From an uncultured Williamsia sp. (GTDB lineage: Bacteria > Actinomycetota > Actinomycetes > Mycobacteriales > Mycobacteriaceae), in assembly GCF_947494875.1 (NCBI RefSeq), contig NZ_CANLWM010000008.1:269741-333740 (forward strand): 64,000 bases of DNA. The letters run 5' to 3'. Both the position numbers and the translations under genes were made by a program. Positions 44,646 through 53,853 of the stretch are shown in pieces. The notes under the pieces are model-generated. The model worked only from the letters and a program-made list of their open reading frames with translations, did not search any database and was not told the origin of the DNA. Positions within the stretch are counted from its first letter, which is position 1. Each line of letters opens with the position of its first letter.

Positions 44646-45682
44646 CCGCACCACGCGTGGCGATCGTCGGATTCGCCCACAGCCCGCACGTCGACTCGAC
44701 GTTCGGCACCACCAACGGTGTCGAGATGCTGATGCCGTGCTTCGCGAAGCTCTACGCCGAGCTCGGCATCGCCCGCACCGACATCGACTTCTGGTGCAGC
44801 GGTTCGTCGGACTACCTGGCGGGACGGGCGTTCTCGTTCATCTCCGCCATCGACTCGATCGGGGCCGTGCCGCCGATCAACGAATCCCACGTCGAGATGG
44901 ACGCCGCCTGGGCCGCCTACGAGGCCTACGTCAAGATCGCCACCGGCGAGGTCGATCTCGCGCTCACCTACGGCTTCGGCAAGCCGTCGGCGGGGACGAT
45001 GGACCTCACCCTCGCGTTGCAGACCGATCCGTACACGGTGTCCCCGCTGTGGCCTGACGCGACGTCGCTCGCGGGGTTGCAGGCCCGTCTCGGGCTCGAG
45101 TCCGGGGCATGGACCGAGCGCCAGATGGCCGAGGTCGCCGCTCGCACCCTCGGCCGCGACGTCGACGAGCTGCTCGCCCAGCCGGTGACCGCCGATCCGC
45201 TGCGCGCGCACGACGCGTCGCGCTACACCGATGGCGCCGCCGCGCTGATCCTCGCCAGCGAGGAGCGCGCGAAGCAGCTCGTCGCGAACCCCGCGTGGGT
45301 GACCGGGTGGGACCACCGCATCGACACCCCGAACTTCGGGGCGCGGGATCTCACCACCTCGCCGTCGACCCGCCTCGCCGGCGACAGCGCACTCGGCGAC
45401 GACCGCGCGTTCGACATCGCCGAGCTCTACGCACCGTTCACACACCAGGAGTTGATCCTGCGGAACGAACTGCGACTGCCGGACTCGGTGCAGATCAACC
45501 CGTCGGGTGGCGCGCTCGCGGCCAACCCGATGTTCGCGGCCGGCCTGGAACGGATCGGGTTCGCGGCCACGGCGATCCTCTCCGGCGAGGTGCAGACCGC
45601 TCTCGCGCACGCCACGAGCGGGCCGTTGCTGCAGCAGAACATGGTGGTCGCCCTGTCCGGCGCCACCGGAAGCGGGGAATGA
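44642..45682 (+). CDS. ltp4: Thiolase-like sterol aldolase subunit Ltp4
   Basis: A 346-residue protein of the SCP-x/thiolase superfamily (equal by position to Rv3522). A typical thiolase nucleophile motif is missing, as expected of Ltp aldolases. The end of the fold, NPSGGALAANPMFAAGLERI, is conserved. In Rhodococcus ltp3 and ltp4 are needed to degrade C24-branched sterol side chains. It starts at a GTG overlapping the DUF35 stop and its stop overlaps ltp3 (ATGA). Confidence 0.87.
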   Translation: MTAPRVAIVGFAHSPHVDSTFGTTNGVEMLMPCFAKLYAELGIARTDIDFWCSGSSDYLAGRAFSFISAIDSIGAVPPINESHVEMDAAWAAYEAYVKIATGEVDLALTYGFGKPSAGTMDLTLALQTDPYTVSPLWPDATSLAGLQARLGLESGAWTERQMAEVAARTLGRDVDELLAQPVTADPLRAHDASRYTDGAAALILASEERAKQLVANPAWVTGWDHRIDTPNFGARDLTTSPSTRLAGDSALGDDRAFDIAELYAPFTHQELILRNELRLPDSVQINPSGGALAANPMFAAGLERIGFAATAILSGEVQTALAHATSGPLLQQNMVVALSGATGSGE

Positions 45683-46854
45683 GCATGGGCGCCAACCGCG
45701 CCGCGGTCATCGGGACCGGGCAGACCAAGTACGTCGCCAAGCGTCACGACGTGACGATGGCGGGCATGTGTCGCGAGGCGATCGACGCCGCGCTCGCCGA
45801 CTCCGGCTACACCATGGACGAGATCGACGCAATCGTCGTCGGCAAGGCCCCCGACCTGTTCGAGGGGTCGATGATGCCGGAGCTGTCGATGGCCGCCTCG
45901 CTGGGCGCCGTCGGCAAGCGGCTGATCCGCGTGCACACGGCCGGTTCGGTCGGCGCCTCCACCGCGGTGGTCGCGTCGTCGTTGGTGAAGTCGGGGATCC
46001 ACGAGCGGGTCCTCGCAGTGGCCTGGGAGAAGCAGTCGGAGTCGAACGCCATGTGGGCGTTGTCGATCCCCGTCCCCTTCACCATGCCGGTCGGCGCCGG
46101 GGCGGGCGGCTTCTTCGCCCCGCACGTCCGGGCGTACATCCGCCAGTCGGGCGCGCCCGAGCACATCGGCGCCATCGTCGCGGCCAAGGACCGGCGCAAC
46201 GGCGCGAAGAACCCGCTCGCGCACCTGCACCAGCCCGACATCACCGTCGAGAGCGTCATGGCGTCCCAGATGCTGTGGGACCCCATCCGATACGACGAGA
46301 CCTGCCCGTCGTCGGACGGCGCCTGCGCGGTCGTCATCGGCGACGAGAAGTCGGCCGACGACGCTGTCGCGGCCGGCACCCCGGTCGCCTGGATCCGCGC
46401 CACCGCGATGCGCACCGAGCCGCTGGCCTTCGCCCACCGCAACGTCGTCAGCCCTCAGGCCGGCCGCGACGCCTCGGCCGCCCTCTGGCGCGATGCCGGT
46501 GTCACCGACCCCCTCGACGAGGTCGACGTCGCCGAGATCTACGTGCCCTTCTCGTGGTTCGAACCGATGTGGCTGGAGAACCTCGGGTTCGCCGCGAAGA
46601 ACGAGGGCTGGCAGCTCACCGAGAAGGGTGAGACCGATTTCGGCGGTCGGATGCCCGTCAACCCGTCGGGCGGGGTGTTGTCCTCCAACCCGATCGGCGC
46701 GTCCGGCATGATCCGCTGCGCGGAGGCCGCGCGACAGGTGCAGGGCAAAGCCGGCGACCACCAGGTCGACGGAGTCCGCACAGCCATGGGACACGCGTAC
46801 GGCGGTGGTTCGCAGTACTTCTCGATGTGGCTGCTCGGGGCGGACAAGCCGTGA
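45679..46854 (+). CDS. ltp3: Thiolase-like sterol aldolase Ltp3
   Basis: The protein has 391 residues. The thiolase-type fold is clear from VIGTGQTKYVAKR at the start and NPSGGVLSSNPIGASGM and the final GHAYGGGSQYFSMW. It is equivalent to Rv3523 and the usual partner of Ltp4. The ATG at 45679 overlaps the ltp4 stop; a second ATG six bases on is also possible. The stop overlaps the SnoaL-like gene. Confidence 0.9.
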   Translation: MSMGANRAAVIGTGQTKYVAKRHDVTMAGMCREAIDAALADSGYTMDEIDAIVVGKAPDLFEGSMMPELSMAASLGAVGKRLIRVHTAGSVGASTAVVASSLVKSGIHERVLAVAWEKQSESNAMWALSIPVPFTMPVGAGAGGFFAPHVRAYIRQSGAPEHIGAIVAAKDRRNGAKNPLAHLHQPDITVESVMASQMLWDPIRYDETCPSSDGACAVVIGDEKSADDAVAAGTPVAWIRATAMRTEPLAFAHRNVVSPQAGRDASAALWRDAGVTDPLDEVDVAEIYVPFSWFEPMWLENLGFAAKNEGWQLTEKGETDFGGRMPVNPSGGVLSSNPIGASGMIRCAEAARQVQGKAGDHQVDGVRTAMGHAYGGGSQYFSMWLLGADKP

Positions 46855-47288
46855 GCAAGCCCGCCTATCTCGACATCGACCGGGAGAACAACCCGGCCGT
46901 CGTCGCGGGACGCGTCTCGCGGGAGATGGTCGCGGCCCGCGACAAACAGGGCTGGCTCGACAACTTCGCCGACGACGCCGTCGTGGAGGATCCGGTCGGG
47001 CCGTCGATGTTCGACGAGCACGGAGTCGGTCACCGCGGGCGGGACGCGATCGCTGCGTTCTGGGACATGACGATCGCGACCACCGAGCGGCTCGACTTCG
47101 AGTTCGACGAGGAGATCATCTGCGGGAGCGAGGTCGCCTACATCGGGCGCATCGTGACCCACATCGGCGGGCACGTCACCACCTCGCGTGGCGTGTTCAC
47201 CTATCGCGCCGACGACGCCGGAAAGCTGGTCGCACTTCGCGCCTTCTGGGAGGTCCAGAAGACGATGGAGTCGATGACCCGCGCCTGA
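46851..47288 (+). CDS. SnoaL/NTF2-like protein
   Basis: The protein has 145 residues with the cone-shaped NTF2 pattern: an N-terminal helix, DNFADDAVVEDPVG, a Gly-Arg-Asp helix start (HRGRDAIAAFWD) and a beta-sheet end with TSRGVFTYRADDAGKLVALRAFW. The fold is shared with ketosteroid isomerase and polyketide cyclases. Last gene of the DUF35-ltp4-ltp3 operon, joined by a GTGA overlap, so it probably acts on the aldolase product or substrate (inference). Confidence 0.85.
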   Translation: MSKPAYLDIDRENNPAVVAGRVSREMVAARDKQGWLDNFADDAVVEDPVGPSMFDEHGVGHRGRDAIAAFWDMTIATTERLDFEFDEEIICGSEVAYIGRIVTHIGGHVTTSRGVFTYRADDAGKLVALRAFWEVQKTMESMTRA

Positions 47289-47303
47289 CAGGCGCCCCGG
47301 CCA

Positions 47304-47576
47304 TCAGATACGCGGGTTCCTGCGTTCGAGAAGGACCACGTCACGCCACCGGGCGTCCCGCAGCCCGGATCAACTCCTGCAGGAGAGCAGTGCCGATTCC
47401 CCTGCCCGACCAGCCCGGTGCCACGTAGACGCTGTGCTCGATCACGCCCGCGTAGGCACGTCGCGTCGACACCGCCACCGCCGCGACCCAACCGACCACA
47501 TCGCCACCTCGCGATGTCGCGACGAAGCGGTGCTCGCGGAGGTGACGGCCGTCGAACTCCCCTCCCGGGACGCGCG
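47304..47576 (-). pseudogene. Remnant of a phosphinothricin-type GNAT acetyltransferase gene
   Basis: In one frame the minus strand reads a GNAT core: REHRFVAT, GWVAAVAVSTRRAYAGVIEH, SVYVAPGWSGRGIGTALL, then stops at 47341. About 50 N-terminal residues expected of the family are missing. In the next frame the sequence continues as PWRDVVLLERR and stops at 47304, which is the usual C-terminal end of these enzymes. The segment between (the lid and the FPENxxSLALH part) is absent. So the gene lost its 5' end, an internal piece and its frame. It abuts the beta-lactamase stop. Confidence 0.72.
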
Positions 47577-48452
47577 TCAGACCGCGCGCGCGACCAGCGC
47601 CGCGATCGACGCGATCACGGCGTCGACCGGAGTGGCGTCGGCATCGAAGCGGCTGGCGCGTGTCTGCACCACCAGCAGGATCCGCCGCCCGTTCGGGGCG
47701 AGGAGCAGTCCACCGTCGTTCGCCGTCCCGTAGTCGCCGGTACCGGTCTTGTCCGCGGTCGTCCAGCCCGCGGGGAGATCGGCGCGGAACCTCTTGTCCG
47801 AGGTGCGGGTTCCGCCCATCCACCCGACCAGCGTGTCGCGGTCGCGCGGGTCGAGCCGGTTGCCGACCATCAGCGACCGCAGGCCTGCCGCCCAGCCCTG
47901 GGGGACCGTCGTGTCCCGGATGTCACCGGGGTACGCGGAGTTCAACGCGGTCTCGGTGCGGACCATGACCGTGGCGGTGTCCCCCGCGGTCAGCGCGAAC
48001 GCCGTCACCGCCGCGGGCCCGCCGATGGCGGAGAACATCAGGTTCGCGGCGGCGTTGTCGCTCTGCTGCAGTGCCGCCGTGGCGATCTCGGGATAGGTCA
48101 TCGTCTTCCCGACCCGCGTCTGCGTGACCGGCGAGTTCGCGACGATGTCACCCCTGCGTACCGGAACCGGGGCATCGAGGCGTAGCCGGCCCTGCCGGGC
48201 GGCGTCGAGGACCGCGGCCGCGAGGTACACCTTCGACATCGACAGCACGGGGAACCTCTGGTCGGCACCCACCGACGCGATCACCCGTCCCGTCGCGACG
48301 TCCTGGGCCCACACGCCCACCTCGACGCCCTTGGCGTCGGCCGCCGACCGGATCTGCGCATCGACGGACGGCGCAGCCTGCGCCGGGCCCGACAGGAGAC
48401 CGACGGCGACCAGGGCCGACAGCAACAGCGCGAACGGCGTGACGATACGCAT
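47577..48452 (-). CDS. bla: Class A beta-lactamase
   Basis: A 291-residue secreted serine beta-lactamase. A Sec signal peptide ends near PAQAA. All class A motifs are present: S71-M-S-K74, S131-D-N, the omega-loop E167-T-A-L-N, and K235-T-G. The ATG at 48452 is chosen; the frame is open ten codons further. It sits 40 bases downstream of cyp125 on the same strand, where M. tuberculosis has the igr genes, and upstream of a dead acetyltransferase. Confidence 0.93.
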   Translation of the reverse strand: MRIVTPFALLLSALVAVGLLSGPAQAAPSVDAQIRSAADAKGVEVGVWAQDVATGRVIASVGADQRFPVLSMSKVYLAAAVLDAARQGRLRLDAPVPVRRGDIVANSPVTQTRVGKTMTYPEIATAALQQSDNAAANLMFSAIGGPAAVTAFALTAGDTATVMVRTETALNSAYPGDIRDTTVPQGWAAGLRSLMVGNRLDPRDRDTLVGWMGGTRTSDKRFRADLPAGWTTADKTGTGDYGTANDGGLLLAPNGRRILLVVQTRASRFDADATPVDAVIASIAALVARAV

Positions 48453-48492
48453 GGCGAACAGTGTGCCGTAGCGGTACGTCACGACACACCCC

Positions 48493-49770
48493 TCACCGAT
48501 AGCGCACCGACAACTCCTTGATGCCGTTGATCCAGCCGTGGCGCAGGTAACGGGGTTCGGCCACCTTCGCGATGTCGGGCATGTGGTCGGCGATCGCGCC
48601 GAAGATCAGGTCGATCTCCATCCGCGCGAGGTTCGCCCCGACGCAGTAGTGCGCACCGTGGCCGCCGAACCCGACGTGCGGGTTGGGGTCCCGGGTGATG
48701 TCGAAGGTGAACGGGTCGTCGAAGACGGCGGTGTCGTAGTTGGCCGAGCCGTAGAACATGCCGACCCGTTGACCCTGCTCGATCTGCGCCCCACCGAGTT
48801 CGAGGTCGGCCTTCGCGGTGCGCTGGAAGCAGTTGACCGGCGTCGCCCAGCGGACGATCTCGTCGGCGGTGGTCGCGGGACGCTCCCGCACGAAGAGTTC
48901 CCACTGCTCGGGGTTGTCGAGGAAGGCGTTCATGCCGCGGGTGATCGCGTTGCGCGTGGTCTCGTTGCCGGCGACGGCCAACATGATGAAGAAGTACCCG
49001 AACTCCAGTTCGTCGAGCGCGTGCCCGTCGATGTCGGCGTGGACGAGCTCGGTGACGATGTCGGCGACGGGGCACTTCTTGCGCGCCTCCGCCATCTCGT
49101 AGGCGTAGCCGAGGATCTGCGCCGACGCGAGCTGTGGGTCGTCGGTGAAGTCGGGGTCGTCGTAGTTCATCATCGCGTTCGACCAGCCGAACAGCTTCTG
49201 CCGGTCGCCCTGGGGCACGCCGAGGAGATCGGCGATCGCCTGCAAGGGCAGTTCGACGGCGACGTCGTGGACGAAGTCGCTCGGACCCTCGTGCACGGCG
49301 GCCTTCTCGACGATCTCGCGCGCCCGCTGCGCCAGACCCTCCTCGAGCGCATGCACCGACCGCGGCGTGAACGTCTTGGACACCAGCTTGCGCAGCCGGG
49401 TGTGCTCCGGCGGGTCGTGGTTGATGACGAGCGCCTTGGTCACCTCGAGCGCTTCGGGGTCCATCCCGTCGTCGAACCGCACGATGACACCGTTCGCGTT
49501 CGCCGACCAGAACTCGTTGTTCTTCGAGATCGCCCGGATGTCCTCGTGCCGTGTCACCGCCCAGTACCCGCCGTCGTGGAACCCGCCGCCGCTGCCGGCG
49601 GGTTGATCGATCCAGTGCACGGGCGCGGTCTGCCGGAGTTCGGCGAAGGTCGCGTGGGGGATGCCGTACTGCAGCAGCGACGGGCTGGTGAGGTCGGTCC
49701 CGTCGCGCAGCACCGGATCGGTGAACACCGGGCATCCGGCGGAGTTGGTCAGGGCGTCGGCTCCGGTCAT
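48493..49770 (-). CDS. cyp125: Steroid C26-monooxygenase CYP125
   Basis: A 425-residue P450. The I-helix is AGNETT (267-272), the ExxR pair is E304/R307, and the heme loop is FGGHGAHYCVG with Cys376. The N-terminal FHDGGYWAVT and TPVNCFQRTA segments match CYP125, which oxidises the terminal carbon of the cholesterol side chain. The ATG at 49770 has GGAAG upstream. It is divergent from fadA5, as in M. tuberculosis, with KstR-type sites in the gap. FdxD is a possible electron donor. Confidence 0.94.
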   Translation of the reverse strand: MTGADALTNSAGCPVFTDPVLRDGTDLTSPSLLQYGIPHATFAELRQTAPVHWIDQPAGSGGGFHDGGYWAVTRHEDIRAISKNNEFWSANANGVIVRFDDGMDPEALEVTKALVINHDPPEHTRLRKLVSKTFTPRSVHALEEGLAQRAREIVEKAAVHEGPSDFVHDVAVELPLQAIADLLGVPQGDRQKLFGWSNAMMNYDDPDFTDDPQLASAQILGYAYEMAEARKKCPVADIVTELVHADIDGHALDELEFGYFFIMLAVAGNETTRNAITRGMNAFLDNPEQWELFVRERPATTADEIVRWATPVNCFQRTAKADLELGGAQIEQGQRVGMFYGSANYDTAVFDDPFTFDITRDPNPHVGFGGHGAHYCVGANLARMEIDLIFGAIADHMPDIAKVAEPRYLRHGWINGIKELSVRYR

Positions 49771-49791
49771 GATCGAGCTTCCTTCACGTGG

Positions 49792-49805
49792 GTGAACCTG
49801 TTCCA
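49792..49805. promoter_or_regulatory. KstR-type operator before cyp125
   Basis: GTGAACCTGTTCCA matches the KstR consensus at all fixed positions but the first. It is 22 bases upstream of the cyp125 ATG. Confidence 0.65.
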
Positions 49806-49870
49806 CCCGCCAGTGTGGACCCATCCCGGCCGTTGGTGAGCCATTTCGGACATGCGATGTGGACTCAGAC

Positions 49871-51073
<1,203 letters not shown>

Positions 51074-51075
<2 letters not shown>

Positions 51076-51568
51076 GACGTCGCAGAAGCAGCACCGCGAG
51101 AAGCCGGACGCCCTCGACTCGGCCGTGGTCGGCACGATCCTCAAGTGGGGGTCGAAGGCGAACACCGCGCTCTACAAGGCGACGGGCGGGCGCATCGGCG
51201 GCAACTGGCGCATCGGCGCCGGCTTCAAGAAGCCCGTCCCCGTCTGCCTGCTGACCACCACCGGCCGCAAGACCGGCGAGCCGCGCACCGTGCCGCTGCT
51301 GTGTCTCCGCGACGGCGAGAACGTGGTCCTCGTCGCGTCGCAGGGTGGCCGCAAGAACCACCCGCTGTGGTACCTCAACCTCGTCGCCGACCCCGACGTC
51401 ACGATCCAGATCGGCAAGGACACCCGCTCCTATCGGGCACACCCCGCCGACGACGCCGAGCGCGAGCGCCTGTGGCCGAAGATGGCCGAGCTCTACGCCG
51501 ACGTCGACCAGTACCAGCACTGGGCCGACCGCACGATCCCCCTCGTCGTCTGCGTGCCGACGGCCTGA
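51074..51568 (+). CDS. ddn: Deazaflavin (F420)-dependent nitroreductase, Ddn family
   Basis: A 164-residue split-barrel protein with the Ddn signature TTTGRKTGEPRTVPLLCL, VASQGGRKNHPLWYLNL and the conserved YQHWADRTIPLVVC tail. Ddn-type enzymes use reduced F420; the M. tuberculosis one also activates pretomanid and has been linked to quinone reduction. It follows fadA5 by 12 bases, as Rv3547 follows Rv3546. Confidence 0.92.
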
Positions 51569-51592
51569 CAGCACCACTCGTGGTGACCCTTT

Positions 51593-51608
51593 CGTGACAC
51601 GGGTCACG
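51593..51608. promoter_or_regulatory. Dyad between ddn and the WS/DGAT gene
   Basis: CGTGAC-N4-GTCACG is an exact inverted repeat 24 bases after the ddn stop and about 60 bases before the acyltransferase start. It may be an operator for the acyltransferase or a weak terminator; nothing decides between them. Confidence 0.4.
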
Positions 51609-51670
51609 GTCTGCGCGTCGGTCGACGAAAACCCCCTCCGAACAGGCTCGTCAGGGAGAACACTGATCCG

Positions 51671-53053
51671 GTGACGTACATGCCGCCTACCGACGCGATG
51701 TTCCTGATCGCCGAAACGCGTGAGCACCCCATGCACGTCGGGGGACTGCAACTGTTCACTCCACCCGACGATGCAGGGCCGGACTACGTACGCGAGATGG
51801 TCGAGGAGATCCGCTCGCACACCGAGGTGAGCAGCCGCTTCCGGAAGCGTCCGGCCGACCCGGTCAGTTCGGTCGGCAACCTCTGGTGGTCACAGGAGTC
51901 CGAGATCGACCTCGACTACCACATCCGGCACTCCGCGGTCCCACGTCCTGGTCGAATCCGCGAGCTGTTCCAACTCACCTCGCGCTGGCACGGCACACTG
52001 CTCGATCGGCACCGTCCGATGTGGGAGACCCACCTCGTCGAGGGGCTCGAGGACGGACGCTTCGCGGTCTACACCAAGGTCCACCACTCCCTCTTCGACG
52101 GAGTCTCCGCCCTGCGGATGCTGCAGACGACGCTCACCGAGGATCCCGACGACGTCGATCTGCGGGTGCCGTGGGATCCGCGACCCAAGCGGTCCACGAA
52201 GCCGGCGTCCGGGGGCGGCGGCCCGCTCGCGCTGCCGATGTCACTGGTCGGGAAGGGCGTCTCACTCGGGACCACCGCGGCCGGACTCGTACCCGCGTCG
52301 TTGAAGATCCTCAACCAGGCGGTGCGCGACCACGACTTCATCACGCCGTTCGAGGCCCCGAAGACGATCCTCAACGGCCCCATCGGTGGGGCGCGACGGT
52401 TCGTCGCCCAGTCATGGGAGATCGAGCGCGTGCGTGCCGTCGCGGACGCCGTCGACGCCACCCTGAACGACGTCGTCCTGGCGATGTGCAGCGGCGCCCT
52501 GCGGACCTACCTGATGGAGCTCGACGGCCTGCCGGACAAATCGCTCACCGCGATGGTGCCGGTGTCGCTGCGATCGGATTCCGAGAGCGCCGGAGGCAAC
52601 GCCGTCGGCGCCGTCATCTGTTCGCTGGCAACCGATCTCGAGGATCCCCTGGCCCGCCTCCGGTCGATCCGCGAGTCGGCGCAGGCGTCGAAGCGACTGA
52701 TGAAGGAACTCACGCCGCTGCAGATCCTGCTGCTCAGCGCCGTGAACATGTCGGCCCTGGCGCTGTCCCCGCTGCCGGGGTACGTCTCGCTCACCCGACC
52801 TCCGTTCAACGTCATCATCTCCAACGTCCCCGGCCCGAAGGAACCGTTGTACTGGAACGGTTCCCGGCTCGACGGCGTCTACCCGGCGTCCATCGTCCTG
52901 GACGGTCAGGCCATGAACATCACGTTCACCAGCAACGACGACGCCCTCGACTTCGGCATCGTCGGATGCCGGCAGACACTGCCCAGCCTGCAACGCATGA
53001 TCCATCACCTCGAGGACGCGCTGACCGACCTCGAGAAGGCGGCGATGGCCTGA
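51671..53053 (+). CDS. Wax ester synthase / diacylglycerol acyltransferase (WS/DGAT)
   Basis: A 460-residue acyltransferase with the active-site motif HHSLFDG (His138-His139, Asp143-Gly144), the PLW-like element RPMWETHLVEGL, and the C-terminal NVIISNVPGPKEPLYWNG. It esterifies acyl-CoA with diacylglycerol or fatty alcohols to make storage lipid. The GTG at 51671 is chosen. It stands alone between ddn and the GNAT fusion gene. Storage-lipid synthesis beside sterol degradation makes metabolic sense, as sterol breakdown yields much acyl-CoA (inference). Confidence 0.92.
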   Translation: MTYMPPTDAMFLIAETREHPMHVGGLQLFTPPDDAGPDYVREMVEEIRSHTEVSSRFRKRPADPVSSVGNLWWSQESEIDLDYHIRHSAVPRPGRIRELFQLTSRWHGTLLDRHRPMWETHLVEGLEDGRFAVYTKVHHSLFDGVSALRMLQTTLTEDPDDVDLRVPWDPRPKRSTKPASGGGGPLALPMSLVGKGVSLGTTAAGLVPASLKILNQAVRDHDFITPFEAPKTILNGPIGGARRFVAQSWEIERVRAVADAVDATLNDVVLAMCSGALRTYLMELDGLPDKSLTAMVPVSLRSDSESAGGNAVGAVICSLATDLEDPLARLRSIRESAQASKRLMKELTPLQILLLSAVNMSALALSPLPGYVSLTRPPFNVIISNVPGPKEPLYWNGSRLDGVYPASIVLDGQAMNITFTSNDDALDFGIVGCRQTLPSLQRMIHHLEDALTDLEKAAMA

Positions 53054-53102
53054 CACGCCCCGGGTTGCCGCCATCCCGGACTGCCGGGAGCGGCCGCTGT
53101 CC

Positions 53103-53114
53103 TACGATGACGCC
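53103..53114 (+). promoter_or_regulatory. Leaderless -10 element
   Basis: TACGAT at 53103-53108 fits TANNNT and is followed by six bases and the ATG at 53115, the same spacing as at radA and the FKBP gene. Confidence 0.5.
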
Positions 53115-53789
53115 ATGACCGATCACGACCGTGCAGCAGCGCGCCGAGAGATCACCAACGCCCTCTTGACGGCCTTCGACAAGCGCCACGAGGTGCTCGA
53201 CGCGATCGTCGACGCACCCGACCGGGGCGGCGCGGTGCGCGCGCTGACCCAACTGCTCGACGCGTCGACCCTGGGCGCCGAGGCGGTGATGGGGATGTCG
53301 TTGCAGCAGCTCACCGTCGACGAGCGGCGCGCGAACCAGGCCGAGCTCGAGGACCTGGACCAGCAACTGACCTTCACCCTGTCCGACCGCCCGGGCAGCA
53401 CCGGCGAGACGCTCACCCTCCGCACGTTCTCCGGCACCGCCGACAGCGACATCTTCGGGTCCCGTACCTCGGAGATCGGTTCCGCGGGTGACGGTTCCGG
53501 CAACCCCGCCGCCGCGCTCGACGAGGAGATCGCGCTGGCCACCGAACGCGTCCGCGTCGAGGAGGCCGCCTGGTACGTCGCCGAGGAACTGACCTCCGAC
53601 GGGCCGCAGAAGGTCGGGCTCGTGTTCGGTGAACTCGTCGACGGCGAGGTGAACGTCCGTATCTGGATCCACCCCGACCACCGCAAGAAGGGCTACGGCA
53701 CCGCCGCGCTGCGGAAGTCGCGCTCGGAGATGGCGTCGGCCTTCCCGGGCGTGCCGATGGTCGTCCGCGCGCCCGGCGCACCCGCCTGA
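53115..53789 (+). CDS. GyrA tower-like domain fused to a GNAT acetyltransferase-like domain
   Basis: The protein has 224 residues. Residues about 15-85 resemble the end of the GyrA/ParC tower: ALLTAFDKRHEVLDAIV, then GMSLQQLTVDERRANQAEL, the counterpart of the gyrase 'DMRLxxLTxxER' helix. A Ser/Thr/Gly linker leads to a C-terminal GNAT-like segment (VRIWIHPDHRKKGYGTAAL) with an acetyl-CoA loop of the R-K-K-G-Y-G type. There is no catalytic gyrase part. Its function is unknown; peptide binding or regulation of gyrase is possible. Transcription looks leaderless. Confidence 0.75.
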   Translation: MTDHDRAAARREITNALLTAFDKRHEVLDAIVDAPDRGGAVRALTQLLDASTLGAEAVMGMSLQQLTVDERRANQAELEDLDQQLTFTLSDRPGSTGETLTLRTFSGTADSDIFGSRTSEIGSAGDGSGNPAAALDEEIALATERVRVEEAAWYVAEELTSDGPQKVGLVFGELVDGEVNVRIWIHPDHRKKGYGTAALRKSRSEMASAFPGVPMVVRAPGAPA

Positions 53790-53806
53790 GCGCCACCACC
53801 ACGAGA

Positions 53807-53835
53807 ACGGCCCTGCCTCGAGGAGGCAGGGCCGT
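53807..53835. terminator. Strong bidirectional terminator hairpin
   Basis: ACGGCCCTGCCTC and GAGGCAGGGCCGT form a perfect 13-bp stem with a GAG loop. It lies 17 bases after the GNAT fusion stop and 18 bases before the katG stop on the other strand, so it serves both convergent genes. There is no long T run, as is common in actinobacteria. Confidence 0.85.
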
Positions 53836-53853
53836 CGCTCGTCTGGGGCGGGG

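Noticed and set aside
45109..45678. Upstream extension of the ltp3 frame
   Set aside because: The open frame before 45679 overlaps ltp4 and is Arg-rich; the ATGA overlap at 45679 fits the coupling seen throughout the operon.
53807..53835. Insertion-sequence end or attachment site
   Set aside because: The perfect 13-bp stem with a three-base loop lies exactly between two convergent stops; a terminator explains it fully.
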